A DNA stretch of 64,000 nucleotides from NCBI GenBank assembly GCA_016717595.1, contig JADKFE010000045.1, forward strand, positions 1-64,000, read 5' to 3'. Made by a program: the position numbers and the translations under genes. Positions 30,278 through 38,779 of this stretch are shown in pieces. This DNA comes from Deltaproteobacteria bacterium (lineage in GTDB: Bacteria; Myxococcota_A; UBA796; CAJQPC01). Position 1 is the stretch's first letter. Every line of letters begins with the position of its first letter. Under the pieces are notes generated by a model. That model did not search any database and had not been told where the DNA came from. It saw only the letters and a list, made by a program, of their open reading frames with translations.

Positions 30278-31510
30278 TCAGGCGCCGAGGAGGGCGTCTA
30301 CCAGGACGAGCATAGGCACGCCGAGGCCCAGGGACGAGAGCGTCGTGAAGAACCCGAACCGAAGGTACTCCCAGAAGCCCAGCTCGTGATGTTCCCGGGC
30401 GGCCTCGGCGACGATGAGGTTGGCGACGCTGCCCACCAAGGTGAGGTTCCCGGCGACGGTGGCCGTCCAGGCGAGCACGGTCCAGGCCAGCGGGGTGGGG
30501 GAGAGCGCCTCGACGTAAGGCCCGAACAACATCACCAGAGGCACGTTGGAGACGAGGTTTGAGCCTAAGGTGATCACGAGGCTCACCGCCGCGAGGCCCG
30601 CCGCCGTGTCAAAACGAAGAATCGGCGCCAACGCGGCGAAGCCCTGGCCCAGCAGGCCTGTGCGCTCTACGCCGCCGACCACCACAAACAGCGCCGCGAA
30701 GAACACCAGCAGCGTCCAGTCCACCCGGGCGAAGACGCCCCGAGGGTCTTCACGACGCAAGAGCAGCATCAGCGCGACGCCGCCGAGGGCCGTCCACGCG
30801 AGGTCCAGACCGAACAAGAAGCCAAGAACAACCCCGATCATCACCAGCACGACGCTCCAGCGGGTCGCGCCGTTCGGCGGGGTTGGTGGCGACGTGGGCT
30901 CCTGGAGCGGCCCGGCCAAGGCGCCGCGGTACATCCACCGAAGCAGGCCAAGCTGAACCACAAGGCAGAGCACCGTCGCCGGGAGACAACGTAGGGTGAA
31001 GTCCACAAAGGACATGCCGCTCATGCCCGCGATGAGCATGTTCTGCGGGTTGCCCACCTGGGTGGCCGCGCTGCCGAGGTTGGCGCTCGCGGCGAGGCTG
31101 ATCAGGAACGGCACCAACGGCAGGCCCCGGCGCAGGCAGAGCTGCACCACCACCGGGGTCATCAGCACGCAGACCGTGTCGTTCACCAAGATCGCCGAGA
31201 GCGCGGCGGAGACGAGGCTCACCCGCGCCAGGACCACGAAGGGGCTCGACGCGCCTCGGGTCAGGGCGGCCTCGCCCCGGGCCATCAGCCCGTCCTCCTC
31301 AAGCCAGGCCCCGAGCATCATCATCGCCAAAAGCAAGGCGATGGTGCCCGCGTCGATGGCCGCGTAGGCCTCCTCGGGGCTGAGCGCGCCGACGGCGACC
31401 ATGCCCACGGCGCCCAGCAGGGCCCCAGCGGGCCGCCCGATCGGCAGCGCGCGCAGGCGACGCCCGGCGATGAGCACGAAGGTCAAGCCGAAGACAGCGA
31501 GGGTCAGCAT
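30278..31510 (-). CDS. SLC13/ArsB-CitM-type anion transporter
   Basis: This 410-residue membrane protein has about ten hydrophobic segments and the ion-transporter superfamily pattern: GTIALLLAMMMLGAWLEEDG, NDTVCVLMTPVVVQLC, AASANLGSAATQVGNPQN in the first half, and the related TLGSNLVSNVPLVMLF with NLTLVGSVANLIVAE in the second. The SNVP and GNPQN loops are the substrate and sodium-binding repeats. Members carry dicarboxylates, sulfate, citrate or arsenite, and the sequence alone does not settle which. No arsenic resistance genes accompany it. It is probably the first gene of a short transcript with the OsmC gene. Confidence 0.87.
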   Translation of the reverse strand: MLTLAVFGLTFVLIAGRRLRALPIGRPAGALLGAVGMVAVGALSPEEAYAAIDAGTIALLLAMMMLGAWLEEDGLMARGEAALTRGASSPFVVLARVSLVSAALSAILVNDTVCVLMTPVVVQLCLRRGLPLVPFLISLAASANLGSAATQVGNPQNMLIAGMSGMSFVDFTLRCLPATVLCLVVQLGLLRWMYRGALAGPLQEPTSPPTPPNGATRWSVVLVMIGVVLGFLFGLDLAWTALGGVALMLLLRREDPRGVFARVDWTLLVFFAALFVVVGGVERTGLLGQGFAALAPILRFDTAAGLAAVSLVITLGSNLVSNVPLVMLFGPYVEALSPTPLAWTVLAWTATVAGNLTLVGSVANLIVAEAAREHHELGFWEYLRFGFFTTLSSLGLGVPMLVLVDALLGA

Positions 31511-31535
31511 ACGGGCCCGCGGCGGGTCAGGCGCC

Positions 31536-33992
31536 TCACCACCAGGGGAAGCGGTTGTTCTTCTTGGGCTTCTTGGGCTCGGATTTGGGGCCGTCGCCGT
31601 CAGAATTGCCGTCGGGGCGTTTTTGCTGGGGGCGATCGTTGGGGTTGTCGACGCCGCGCATCCGGTCCAAGAGCAGGTCCATCGGCGAAGGATCGCAGCC
31701 GCCTTGGGGCTCGTAGCCTTTGCTGAACAGCTCGGTCACACACACGCTGCACACGCCGTCGAGGATCTCCCCCTGGCAGACGTCGCCCTCGACCACGTCC
31801 CCGGGCCGGGTGAAGCCGCCACGAAGGTTGCCCAGCCCGGCGATGAACCGCGCCCAGGTGGGCAAGGCCGCCTTGCCGCCGGTCAGGGTGGTGGTCTTGT
31901 TGTCGTCGAACCCCACCCACACCGCCACGACAAGATCCGGGGTGAAGCCGACAAACCAGGCGTCGCGGTAGCTGTCGGTGGTGCCGGTCTTGCCGCCGAG
32001 GGGCCCCGTGGCGCCGTACTTCGACGCCCCGGCGCCGGTGCCTTCGCTCATCACGGTCTGGAGCACGTTTGTGGAGAGGTACGCCGCCCGGGGCGAGGCG
32101 CGGCGCACGACCAGCGGCGCGTTCTCGACGATGAGGCTCGTGTCGTTGCGGGTGACGGCGCGCACAAGCTGGGGCGCGGCGAACCGGCCGCCGCCGGGGA
32201 GCACGGTGTAGGCCCCGGCGAGCTCTAAGGCGCTGGCGTCAAAGCCCCCGAGCGCCGCGGACGGCAGGCGGGTCATGCCGCTGAGGCCCAAGTCTTGGAG
32301 CTGATCTTGGAGCGTGGCGAGGCCGACCTTCTCCGAGAGCAGCACCGCGGGGATGTTGCGGCTCTCAGCCATGGCCTTCCGCAGCGTGATCTCGCCGACG
32401 TACTGGCCGTCGTAGTTGCCCGGGCTCCAGGTCTTGCCATCGACGGTGCGCTCCAGGGGCTCGTCGAGGAAGGTGGTTGAGGGCGAGAGCTCAACGTCTT
32501 GGTCAAAGGCCACGAGCATCGTGAGCGGCTTCACCGTCGAGCCGGGCTGGCGCCGGGCCATCGTCGCCCGGTTGAACGGGCTCTGGGCGTAGTCGCGGCC
32601 GCCGACCATCGCCAAGATCGCGCCGTCCTTCACCCGCACGGCGACCAGGGCGACCTGCACCCCTTTGGCTTTGGGGTACGCCTCGTCAAGCTTGGTCATC
32701 GACTCGCTGACGACACGCTCGGCGAGGCGCTGCAAGGGCGGGTGGATGAGGGTGTAGACGCTGAGGCCCTCGCCCGCGACCCGCCCCTCGCCGAGCTTGG
32801 CCTCGACCTCCTCCAAGGCGGCGTCGACGGCGTAGGGCGCGCGGCGGCCGGAGATCCCCGCGGCCACGGCCAGGGGTCGCGCCAGCTCCTTCGCCGCGAG
32901 CTCGGGCTCAATCCAGCCCTCCTCTTGCAGCCGCCGCAGGGCCAGATCGCGGCGCTCTTTGGCCTTCGCGGGGTGGCGCAGAGGGTTGTAGTTGTTCGGC
33001 GAGGAGATGATGCCCGCCAAGGTGGCGGCCTCACCAATGCCGATGCGCTCGATGGGCTTCGCGAAGAACGCCCGGCTGGCTTGATCGGCGCCGCAGATGG
33101 CCACCCCGCCCGACTGACCCCAGTAGATCTCGTTGAGGTACAGGGCGAGGATCTCGTCCTTGGTGAGCTGCTGCTCAAGCGCCAAGGAGTAAAAGACCTC
33201 CTTCACCTTGCGCTGAATCGTGCGCTCTTGGCTCAAGAAGAGGTTCTTCGCGAGCTGCTGGGTGAGGGTCGAGCCGCCCTGCATGCGGTCCCCGGCGGTG
33301 ACGTTGACGTACAGCGCCCGCAGGATGCCCAAGGGGGACACGCCGCGGTGGCGGTAAAAGTCGGCGTCTTCCATGGCCAAGACGGCGAGGCGCAGGGCCT
33401 TGGGGAAGTCGTCGAGCTTCCGGGGGACACGCTCTTCGTTGTCGTCGCCGCGCACCGAGGCCAAGGCCGTCGGCGGCAGCACCACGGAGGCCTTGGGGGA
33501 GATGCTGGAGATCGCCCCGCTGGCGAACTTCACCGTGACCTTCTGCTCAAGCACCGTGTAGCCGGGGCCCGACGCGGCCTTCGTCCAGACGGTGAGCGAG
33601 TCGGCGGTGACGGAGAAGTCGCCAGGACGCGCCACGGTGTCGACCCGGGCGTAGCCCGCGCCGAGGAGATCTTTGGCGAGGGCCTCGGGCTCTAAGGCCA
33701 AGCCCGTCCACAGCTCAACCGGGCCCGACCACACCTTGCCCGGGAGCTCCCAGAGCGGCGTCGAGAGGCGATCCTGCACACCGGCGAGGGCCGCGCGGTA
33801 CATCGCGACGAACACCACGCCGCCGCCGAGCATGAGGCCGAGACAGCTCGCGAGGCCCCAATGAAAGAGGCGACGCAGCGCGCGCCGCCAGAACGGCGCA
33901 GCCGCTCCACCCGCGTTTGGCGGGTTGAGGCGCGCGGGTTTGCGCGGAGGCTTCGTGGCCTTGGCGCTCGATTTGTCCCCTGACTTCGCCAC
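31536..33992 (-). CDS. bifunctional class A penicillin-binding protein (PBP1B-like)
   Basis: I prefer GTG 33992, eight bases after GAGG (VAKSGDKSSAKATK), over ATG 34025, which lacks a ribosome site. A basic cytosolic tail precedes one transmembrane anchor (LASCLGLMLGGGVVFVAMY). The GT51 glycosyltransferase domain has EDADFYRHRGVSPLGI and GGSTLTQQLAKNLFLS. The transpeptidase has the active Ser in RQPGSTVKPLT, the SxN box in AESRNIP and GGKTGTTD. It polymerises lipid II and crosslinks peptidoglycan. A C-terminal Cys cluster (GDVCQGEILDGVCSVCV, then GGCDPS) and an Asn/Lys-rich tail are extra, perhaps disulfide-bonded in the periplasm. It runs in the same direction as the transporter gene 26 bases downstream. 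Confidence 0.94.
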   Translation of the reverse strand: MAKSGDKSSAKATKPPRKPARLNPPNAGGAAAPFWRRALRRLFHWGLASCLGLMLGGGVVFVAMYRAALAGVQDRLSTPLWELPGKVWSGPVELWTGLALEPEALAKDLLGAGYARVDTVARPGDFSVTADSLTVWTKAASGPGYTVLEQKVTVKFASGAISSISPKASVVLPPTALASVRGDDNEERVPRKLDDFPKALRLAVLAMEDADFYRHRGVSPLGILRALYVNVTAGDRMQGGSTLTQQLAKNLFLSQERTIQRKVKEVFYSLALEQQLTKDEILALYLNEIYWGQSGGVAICGADQASRAFFAKPIERIGIGEAATLAGIISSPNNYNPLRHPAKAKERRDLALRRLQEEGWIEPELAAKELARPLAVAAGISGRRAPYAVDAALEEVEAKLGEGRVAGEGLSVYTLIHPPLQRLAERVVSESMTKLDEAYPKAKGVQVALVAVRVKDGAILAMVGGRDYAQSPFNRATMARRQPGSTVKPLTMLVAFDQDVELSPSTTFLDEPLERTVDGKTWSPGNYDGQYVGEITLRKAMAESRNIPAVLLSEKVGLATLQDQLQDLGLSGMTRLPSAALGGFDASALELAGAYTVLPGGGRFAAPQLVRAVTRNDTSLIVENAPLVVRRASPRAAYLSTNVLQTVMSEGTGAGASKYGATGPLGGKTGTTDSYRDAWFVGFTPDLVVAVWVGFDDNKTTTLTGGKAALPTWARFIAGLGNLRGGFTRPGDVVEGDVCQGEILDGVCSVCVTELFSKGYEPQGGCDPSPMDLLLDRMRGVDNPNDRPQQKRPDGNSDGDGPKSEPKKPKKNNRFPWW

Positions 33993-34049
33993 GCGATCGT
34001 CCTCAGAGCCGCGCGGCGGCGTCATCCGGGCGCATCACGCGCGGGGACA

Positions 34050-34211
34050 TCAGTGGTGAACCGAGGCCTTCACGAGCAGGTACACCACGAAGGCGTAACC
34101 CCCCAAGACGCCGAGCACGGGCAGAACCACCGTGAGCGCCTCGACGAGCGGGTTGGAGTCCTCGTTGGAGGCGTGATCGGCGTGGCCATGGGCGGAGTGA
34201 TCGGCAGACAT
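34050..34211 (-). CDS. 53-residue single-pass membrane protein with His-rich N-terminus
   Basis: ATG 34211 has GAGGG five bases upstream; the longer open frame is shadow of the divergent gene. The product begins MSADHSAHGHADHASNED, then has one hydrophobic helix (VVLPVLGVLGGYAFVVYLLV) and a short end KASVHH. Five His residues flank the helix on the N-side. Similar His-rich starts appear on the oxidase subunits at 40-41 kb (MSGHDSHAHAGG and MSSDHSAVSVHEH), so it may be a small accessory subunit of a respiratory complex; that is only analogy. It lies upstream of the penicillin-binding protein gene on the same strand. Confidence 0.65.
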   Translation of the reverse strand: MSADHSAHGHADHASNEDSNPLVEALTVVLPVLGVLGGYAFVVYLLVKASVHH

Positions 34212-34307
34212 GAAACCCTCGGAGGCAGGATCGTCCGCGCAGGGTAACACGGCCTCTGCCGCGCGTCTCCCTTCCCCGAACGACGCGCGCAGGCTAACCC
34301 TTGGGGT

Positions 34308-35093
34308 ATGCCTGATCCTGTCATCCTCGGAAAAAAGCTCCAAGCCCTGTCCACCGCCGAGACGGCCCGGCAGCGGCTCCACCAGATCCGCCCCTTGCGT
34401 GGGGTTCGAGGCGTGCCGATCGCCGCCTTGACCCGCGCGGTGAAGGAGGCTTGGCTTGAGCACCCCTACAAGCTCCCGCGGGACGCGGAGCTGCTCCAGA
34501 CCCTCTACACCGAGGCCTGGGAGGACGGGATCGTCGCCGTCGGCGTGCTCGCGGCGCTCGTGCCCGACGATCCGGTCAACGCCTTAGAGCTCGGCATGAC
34601 CTGGCTTGAGATGTGTGACGACTTAGAGACCGCCGACGCCTTGGGCTGGCTCGTGCTCGGCCCGGCCTTGTTGGCGCACCCTCGCGGCCTGCAGATGGGG
34701 CCCTTGGAGGAGTGGCTGGCCTCGCCACGGCCCATGGAGCGCCGGGTGGGGGCGATGGCGGCGATGTCGTTCACCACGGAGCCCGTCACGGGCCCGGCGG
34801 CGGCGGCCTTGCGTGAGCGTATGGAGCAGACGCGCCTGATCTACGTCGAGGAGCCCCTGAGCGACGCGCTCGTTCAGGTGGCCGATCTCCTCGTGCGTGA
34901 CCACGAGCCCCATGTGCGTAAGGCCCTCGCGCGGCTCTTGCGCTGCTGGGCCCAGGGCGACCCCGACGCCGTTGAGGATTGGCTCCAGACGGTGCGTGGT
35001 GGGGTGCCCAAGGTGCTCCGTGATGAGGCGGAACGGGGGATCAAGCGGGGCCGCCGCGGAATGGCGGTTGAAATGCCCGAAGGGGAGGAGTAG
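34308..35093 (+). CDS. AlkD-like helical-repeat protein
   Basis: This 261-residue, all-helical soluble protein contains antiparallel helix pairs (DALGWLVLGPALLAHP, RRVGAMAAMSF, VRKALARLLRCWAQGD) and VPKVLRDEAERGIKRGRRG near its end. The layout recalls the DNA alkylation repair (AlkD/AlkC) HEAT-like family, which binds DNA on a basic concave face. The usual catalytic Asp/Trp positions cannot be placed with confidence, so glycosylase activity is unproven and a general HEAT scaffold is the alternative. It is divergent from the small membrane protein gene by 96 bases and followed by a membrane protein gene on the same strand. Confidence 0.6.
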   Translation: MPDPVILGKKLQALSTAETARQRLHQIRPLRGVRGVPIAALTRAVKEAWLEHPYKLPRDAELLQTLYTEAWEDGIVAVGVLAALVPDDPVNALELGMTWLEMCDDLETADALGWLVLGPALLAHPRGLQMGPLEEWLASPRPMERRVGAMAAMSFTTEPVTGPAAAALRERMEQTRLIYVEEPLSDALVQVADLLVRDHEPHVRKALARLLRCWAQGDPDAVEDWLQTVRGGVPKVLRDEAERGIKRGRRGMAVEMPEGEE

Positions 35094-35123
35094 GCTCGAA
35101 GGCGATAAACACCCGAGGTGACC

Positions 35124-35426
35124 GTGTCCGAGTCTCAATCGTCGTCCAATCCGCTGAGCCTAGAGAACCTGCCGACCATCACCGCCGTCGCGTTCATCCT
35201 GGCGCTGCTCGCCCTCGCGGTGACGTTCATGTCCCTCCAGCGCACCAGCGCCGCGCTCGTGCAGGTCGCGAGCCTAGAGCTCGCCGCCGCCCGCCGGGAC
35301 ACCGTCATCGAGAAGGAGGTGCTTGACCTCCGCTCCCGCCTCGAGGCCCTAGAGACGAAGGCCGCCGCGGCGCCGGCCGCCCCCGCCGAGCCCGCTGCAG
35401 TGGTCGCGGCCCCGGCCTCTCCCTGA
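35124..35426 (+). CDS. small membrane protein with short coiled coil
   Basis: GTG 35124 stands five bases after GAGG; an in-frame GTG at 35118 would overlap that site. The 100-residue product has a Ser-rich start, a single transmembrane helix (ITAVAFILALLALAVTFMSL), a heptad-patterned stretch (VIEKEVLDLRSRLEALETKA) and an Ala/Pro tail. This looks like a membrane-anchored coiled coil with no recognised family. It overlaps or abuts the next gene (CTGA at 35423). Confidence 0.6.
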   Translation: MSESQSSSNPLSLENLPTITAVAFILALLALAVTFMSLQRTSAALVQVASLELAAARRDTVIEKEVLDLRSRLEALETKAAAAPAAPAEPAAVVAAPASP

Positions 35427-36343
35427 GCCTCTCCCCGCCGCTCACCGCCCATGAGCGCCTGATTCGTGAGCGCCTGGAGCGCCTCTACGCGGAGACCAAC
35501 TTCAGCGCCCGCCTCCGCGCGGACCCGATCCGTTTCCCCCGCCGCTACACCGACGAGGAGGACGTCGCCCTCGCCGCGCTCCTCTCCGCGAGCTTCGCCT
35601 ATGGCCGGGTTGACCTGTTCCCGCCGGTCTTAGAGCGCCTCTTTGGTGTGCTGGACGAGGCCGGTGGGCCCATCCAGTTCGTCCGTCGTTTTGAGGCCGA
35701 GCGAGACGGTCCGCGACTAGACTGGCTTGTCTACCGGTGGAGCCGCGGCATCGACCTCACCCTGCTGTTCTTGGGGTTGCGGCGCCTGTTTGAGCAGGGG
35801 GTGACCCTTCGTCGCCTGTTCACGCGAGGGCTTCGCCCCGAGCACACCAGCGCCAGGGAGGCCCTGGACGCCGCCGTCGAGGACCTACGCGACGCCGTGC
35901 TCAGCGAGGCGTGGCGGGCGAAGGTGGACGCGCCGAGCTTTGAGGCCCTGCCTCGGGGGCTCCGTTTTATCCTGGTGCGCCCCGCGGACGGCTCGGCGAA
36001 CAAACGCTGGAACATGTTTCTGCGGTGGATGGCGCGCTCCGGCCGTGAAGGCGTAGACCTCGGCCTCTGGACGGAGCTGCCGCCGAGCAAGCTGCTCATG
36101 CCGCTGGACACCCACGTCTTACGCATCAGCAAGTTTTTGGGCCTCATCCCCAAAGAGCAGGGCACCTGGCGTGTGGCCGAGGCGCTCACCGCGCGTCTGC
36201 GCCGCCTGGATCCCGACGACCCAACACGCTACGACTTCGCCTTGGCCCATCTCGGCATCTCCGGTCTCTGCCGGGGGTTTCGTGACGCCGAGGCCTGCCC
36301 CCGCTGCCCGCTCTTGCCCGTCTGTGACGCGCCCTCCCCCTGA
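35423..36343 (+). CDS. TIGR02757 (DUF2400) family protein, non-canonical start
   Basis: The frame with a standard start (GTG 35648) gives only 231 residues and loses a conserved front end. The same frame is open further upstream and encodes LERLYAETNFSARLRADPIR, FPRRYTDEEDVALAALLSAS and FAYGRV, which match the family's N-terminus. No ATG, GTG or TTG is available there; CTG 35423, overlapping the preceding stop as CTGA, is the likely start. Other features are ANKRWNMFLRWM, a DTHVLRIS core and the Cys cluster CRGFRDAEACPRCPLLPVC, which resembles the 4Fe-4S loop of HhH-GPD DNA glycosylases. The function is unknown; helix-hairpin-helix DNA repair is a reasonable guess. Confidence 0.82.
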   Translation: MSLSPPLTAHERLIRERLERLYAETNFSARLRADPIRFPRRYTDEEDVALAALLSASFAYGRVDLFPPVLERLFGVLDEAGGPIQFVRRFEAERDGPRLDWLVYRWSRGIDLTLLFLGLRRLFEQGVTLRRLFTRGLRPEHTSAREALDAAVEDLRDAVLSEAWRAKVDAPSFEALPRGLRFILVRPADGSANKRWNMFLRWMARSGREGVDLGLWTELPPSKLLMPLDTHVLRISKFLGLIPKEQGTWRVAEALTARLRRLDPDDPTRYDFALAHLGISGLCRGFRDAEACPRCPLLPVCDAPSP

Positions 36344-36355
36344 CCCGAGCGCCGT

Positions 36356-37042
36356 ATGGTCTCGCCCCGCTCTTTGTTCAGCCGACTGCGCGCCCGCCTT
36401 CAGCCCAAGGTCGGCGAGCGGCGTCTGCCCCAGCATGAGGACGCCTTAGAGGACTGGGCGGCCCAAGGCGAAGGCACCTTTCAGTTCATCTCCGCCGCCG
36501 TGGTGGGCGCTTGGGAGGTCGGCCTCGCTGAGCTCGCCCGGGAGGCTCGGTCGGTGAAGCCCCAGGCCGAGGCCGCGGCCTTCGTGGAGCGCTGCTCGGA
36601 CGCCTTGGTGCCTACCCTCACGCCGGTTCAGGGCGCGGGAAAACGTCTTGAGAAGGCGATGGCGTCGGGGCTCACCTCCCAGACCGGGCGCCTGCTCGAC
36701 GTCGTGGCGCCGGCCGTGGCGACGCTGTTGGGCTTGGGCGCCGAGGTCGAGGCGGGCTGGCGCGCCACGGCGGACTACATCGCGCCGCTGTTTCCCAACA
36801 CCCCCGAGGCCCAGGCCGCGCTCCGTCGGTTGCGGGAGGAGGGCGCCCACAACCTCGCCCGGGCCTTTGATGAGCCGGCGGCGCAGCTCAAGGCCCGATA
36901 TGGCGCCTTGGCCGAGGCGAACGACCTCTCCCGGGCCCTCGGAGACCCGCTGGAGGCCTACCGGGTGAGCGTCACCTTGGCCTTAGAGCTGACGCTCAGC
37001 GCCCAACGTGAGGCGCTGAGCGTCGCGCTCCGCGGGCGCTGA
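36356..37042 (+). CDS. uncharacterised 228-residue helical protein
   Basis: It starts 13 bases after the TIGR02757 gene, probably on the same transcript (MVSPRSLFSRLRARLQPK). The protein is soluble, Ala/Leu/Glu-rich and predicted mostly helical, with a weakly hydrophobic middle stretch (LLDVVAPAVATLLGLGAE) that is too polar at its flanks for a sure membrane helix. No motif, signal peptide or metal site is recognised. It converges with the cytochrome peroxidase gene, with 11 bases between stops. Confidence 0.65.
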   Translation: MVSPRSLFSRLRARLQPKVGERRLPQHEDALEDWAAQGEGTFQFISAAVVGAWEVGLAELAREARSVKPQAEAAAFVERCSDALVPTLTPVQGAGKRLEKAMASGLTSQTGRLLDVVAPAVATLLGLGAEVEAGWRATADYIAPLFPNTPEAQAALRRLREEGAHNLARAFDEPAAQLKARYGALAEANDLSRALGDPLEAYRVSVTLALELTLSAQREALSVALRGR

Positions 37043-37053
37043 GCGGCCCTCGT

Positions 37054-38310
37054 TCAAGACGGGCTGGGCGGGCTGGCCTCGGGGGACGGCGCGCTGAGGC
37101 TCTCCAAGAAGGCCCTGAGCGCGGCGATCTCCGAATCATTGAGCTTCAAGGGCTTCAACGTCAGCTCTCGGTGCCCCAGCGGAGGCTCGCCGGGCAAGGT
37201 CGAGTAGAAGTTGAGCACCTCGTCTAAGGTCTGAAAGCGGCCGTCGTGCATGTACGGCGCGGTCTGGGCGACGTGGCGTAGGCTCGGCGTCTTAAACGCC
37301 AAGATGAAGTCGGGGAACTCGGGGTTGAGGTAACGAAGCTCGGGGCAGTCCGTCGTGTCGCTGTAGGGCCCGGCGCAGTTGAACTCGGCGGTGAGCACTC
37401 GGCGGGCGCCGACGGCCCGGCCCATGTCGAGGCCCTCAGACGGCGTCGTGGGCAGGCCGAGGCTGTGGAAGGCGTCATCGGCGAGGTTGGGGCCGTTGTG
37501 GCACAACACGCAGCTCGCCTCACCCACAAAGAGCTTGAGGCCCGCCTCGGCCTGGGGGCTCAGGTGGCCGCCGCCGGTCGCATCTCCGGCGCGCACCGCG
37601 GCGACGTAGCGGTCAAAGTTGGACGGCTGGGGGGTGAGCGTGCGCTGAAACGCCTCCATCACCTTGCCGACGTTGGCGAAGACCTCGTTCACGGCGCGCT
37701 GATCGGCCTCGCTCATCGCCGTCCATTGCAGGTGGTCGGGGCCTTGGGGCTCGCCGGGGTTCGGGCGGCCAAACTCGGGGAATCGGGCGCGGTCGTCCAG
37801 GGGCGGCATGGGCCCAAAGAGGGCCTCATAGGGCGCTTTGTAGTGGTTGAAGACGTGGTGGGCGACACGCACCCGGTCGAGGTTGTGCTCCAGGGGGCTC
37901 TCGATGGGGCCGAGCGCCTGGGACCAGATGGTGTCGGCGCGGCCATCCCAGAACTGCCAAGACGAGTACATGCCGCCGAGCAGCGTCGGCGTGTTGCGTT
38001 TGCCGACGGCGACGCCCTTCGCCACACGCTCGCCGTCGGTGTAGTGCCGCGCGGGCTGGTGGCAGGTCGCGCAGGACACCGCGCCGTTGGACGAGAGCCG
38101 GACGTCAAAGAACAGGGCGAGGCCCAAGGCCGCGGCGTCGGCGTTGTCGGCGACGCGGTTTGAGGGCGACGGGGGCCGCTCGGGCAGGGGCGAGAGGCTC
38201 ATCACCTGGGCCAGCTCTCGCGCGGTCAGCGTCGTCTCCGCGGCGCTGGGACCACCTGAGGGGGCCGGGCCGCCGCAGGCCAAGAGGAGGCTCAGCAGGA
38301 TCGGGCTCAT
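37054..38310 (-). CDS. di-heme cytochrome c peroxidase / MauG-like lipoprotein
   Basis: ATG 38310 overlaps the upstream stop as ATGA and starts a lipoprotein signal (MSPILLSLLLACGG). The mature protein of about 400 residues has two c-type heme sites, CATCH early and CVLCH in the middle, plus the family's GKRNTPTLLGGMYSSWQFWD, FKTPSLRHVAQTAPYMHDG and a His-rich EHNLDRVRVAHHVFNHY region. The family reduces H2O2 with cytochrome c electrons or oxidises protein side chains (MauG). As the last gene of the oxidase operon it probably draws on the same cytochrome pool and protects against peroxide. Confidence 0.9.
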   Translation of the reverse strand: MSPILLSLLLACGGPAPSGGPSAAETTLTARELAQVMSLSPLPERPPSPSNRVADNADAAALGLALFFDVRLSSNGAVSCATCHQPARHYTDGERVAKGVAVGKRNTPTLLGGMYSSWQFWDGRADTIWSQALGPIESPLEHNLDRVRVAHHVFNHYKAPYEALFGPMPPLDDRARFPEFGRPNPGEPQGPDHLQWTAMSEADQRAVNEVFANVGKVMEAFQRTLTPQPSNFDRYVAAVRAGDATGGGHLSPQAEAGLKLFVGEASCVLCHNGPNLADDAFHSLGLPTTPSEGLDMGRAVGARRVLTAEFNCAGPYSDTTDCPELRYLNPEFPDFILAFKTPSLRHVAQTAPYMHDGRFQTLDEVLNFYSTLPGEPPLGHRELTLKPLKLNDSEIAALRAFLESLSAPSPEASPPSPS

Positions 38311-38759
38311 AAGAGCTCGTAGGGCAAGACGAGCCGGTCGGCGCCTTTGGGGCCGCTCACGTCGATGCTCACGCTCCACCGGCCCGGCATGTGGAACTTC
38401 ATGCCGGTCGTGCGGTACACGCCGCCGGGGTGGGTGCAGACCCCGGCGGCGTCACACGCTCCGGGGTCGTCGATGGGGTCTGTGGACATCCCGTGGCCGT
38501 GCTGGGGCATCTGGGCGTCTACGGAGACCGTGGCGTCGGAGATCGGCGCGCCGGTCTGGGGATCGGTGAGCGTGACCTTCACCTCAAACAGCTCGGAGAG
38601 GGGAGGCGGGTTGGGCACCAGCTCCAGGGCCACGACGTAGGCGCCGCGCTGGGTCTCACCGCCCAACGCCTTGGGGGCCTCGGGCGTCGTGGGCGCCTCG
38701 GCGGTGGTGGTCGACGGCGGCGCCTGGCCGCAGCCAAGCAGCAGAAGCAGCGAGAGCAT
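38307..38759 (-). CDS. YtkA-like domain lipoprotein
   Basis: This 150-residue lipoprotein (LLLLLGCGQ lipobox) has a Thr/Pro/Ala linker and one beta-sandwich domain: FEVKVTLTDPQTGAPISDAT, VDAQMPQHGHGM and YRTTGMKFHMPGRWSVSIDV. The MPxHxHGM strand and GMKFHMPG motif are those of YtkA/FixH-like domains, which often accompany oxidase assembly or copper genes. The His and Met residues could bind copper, so a periplasmic copper-handling role in CuA or CuB assembly is plausible but not shown. It overlaps the peroxidase gene downstream (ATGA) and follows ctaG. Confidence 0.75.
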   Translation of the reverse strand: MLSLLLLLGCGQAPPSTTTAEAPTTPEAPKALGGETQRGAYVVALELVPNPPPLSELFEVKVTLTDPQTGAPISDATVSVDAQMPQHGHGMSTDPIDDPGACDAAGVCTHPGGVYRTTGMKFHMPGRWSVSIDVSGPKGADRLVLPYELL

Positions 38760-38779
38760 GGCTCACCCTTTGGGCCGAA

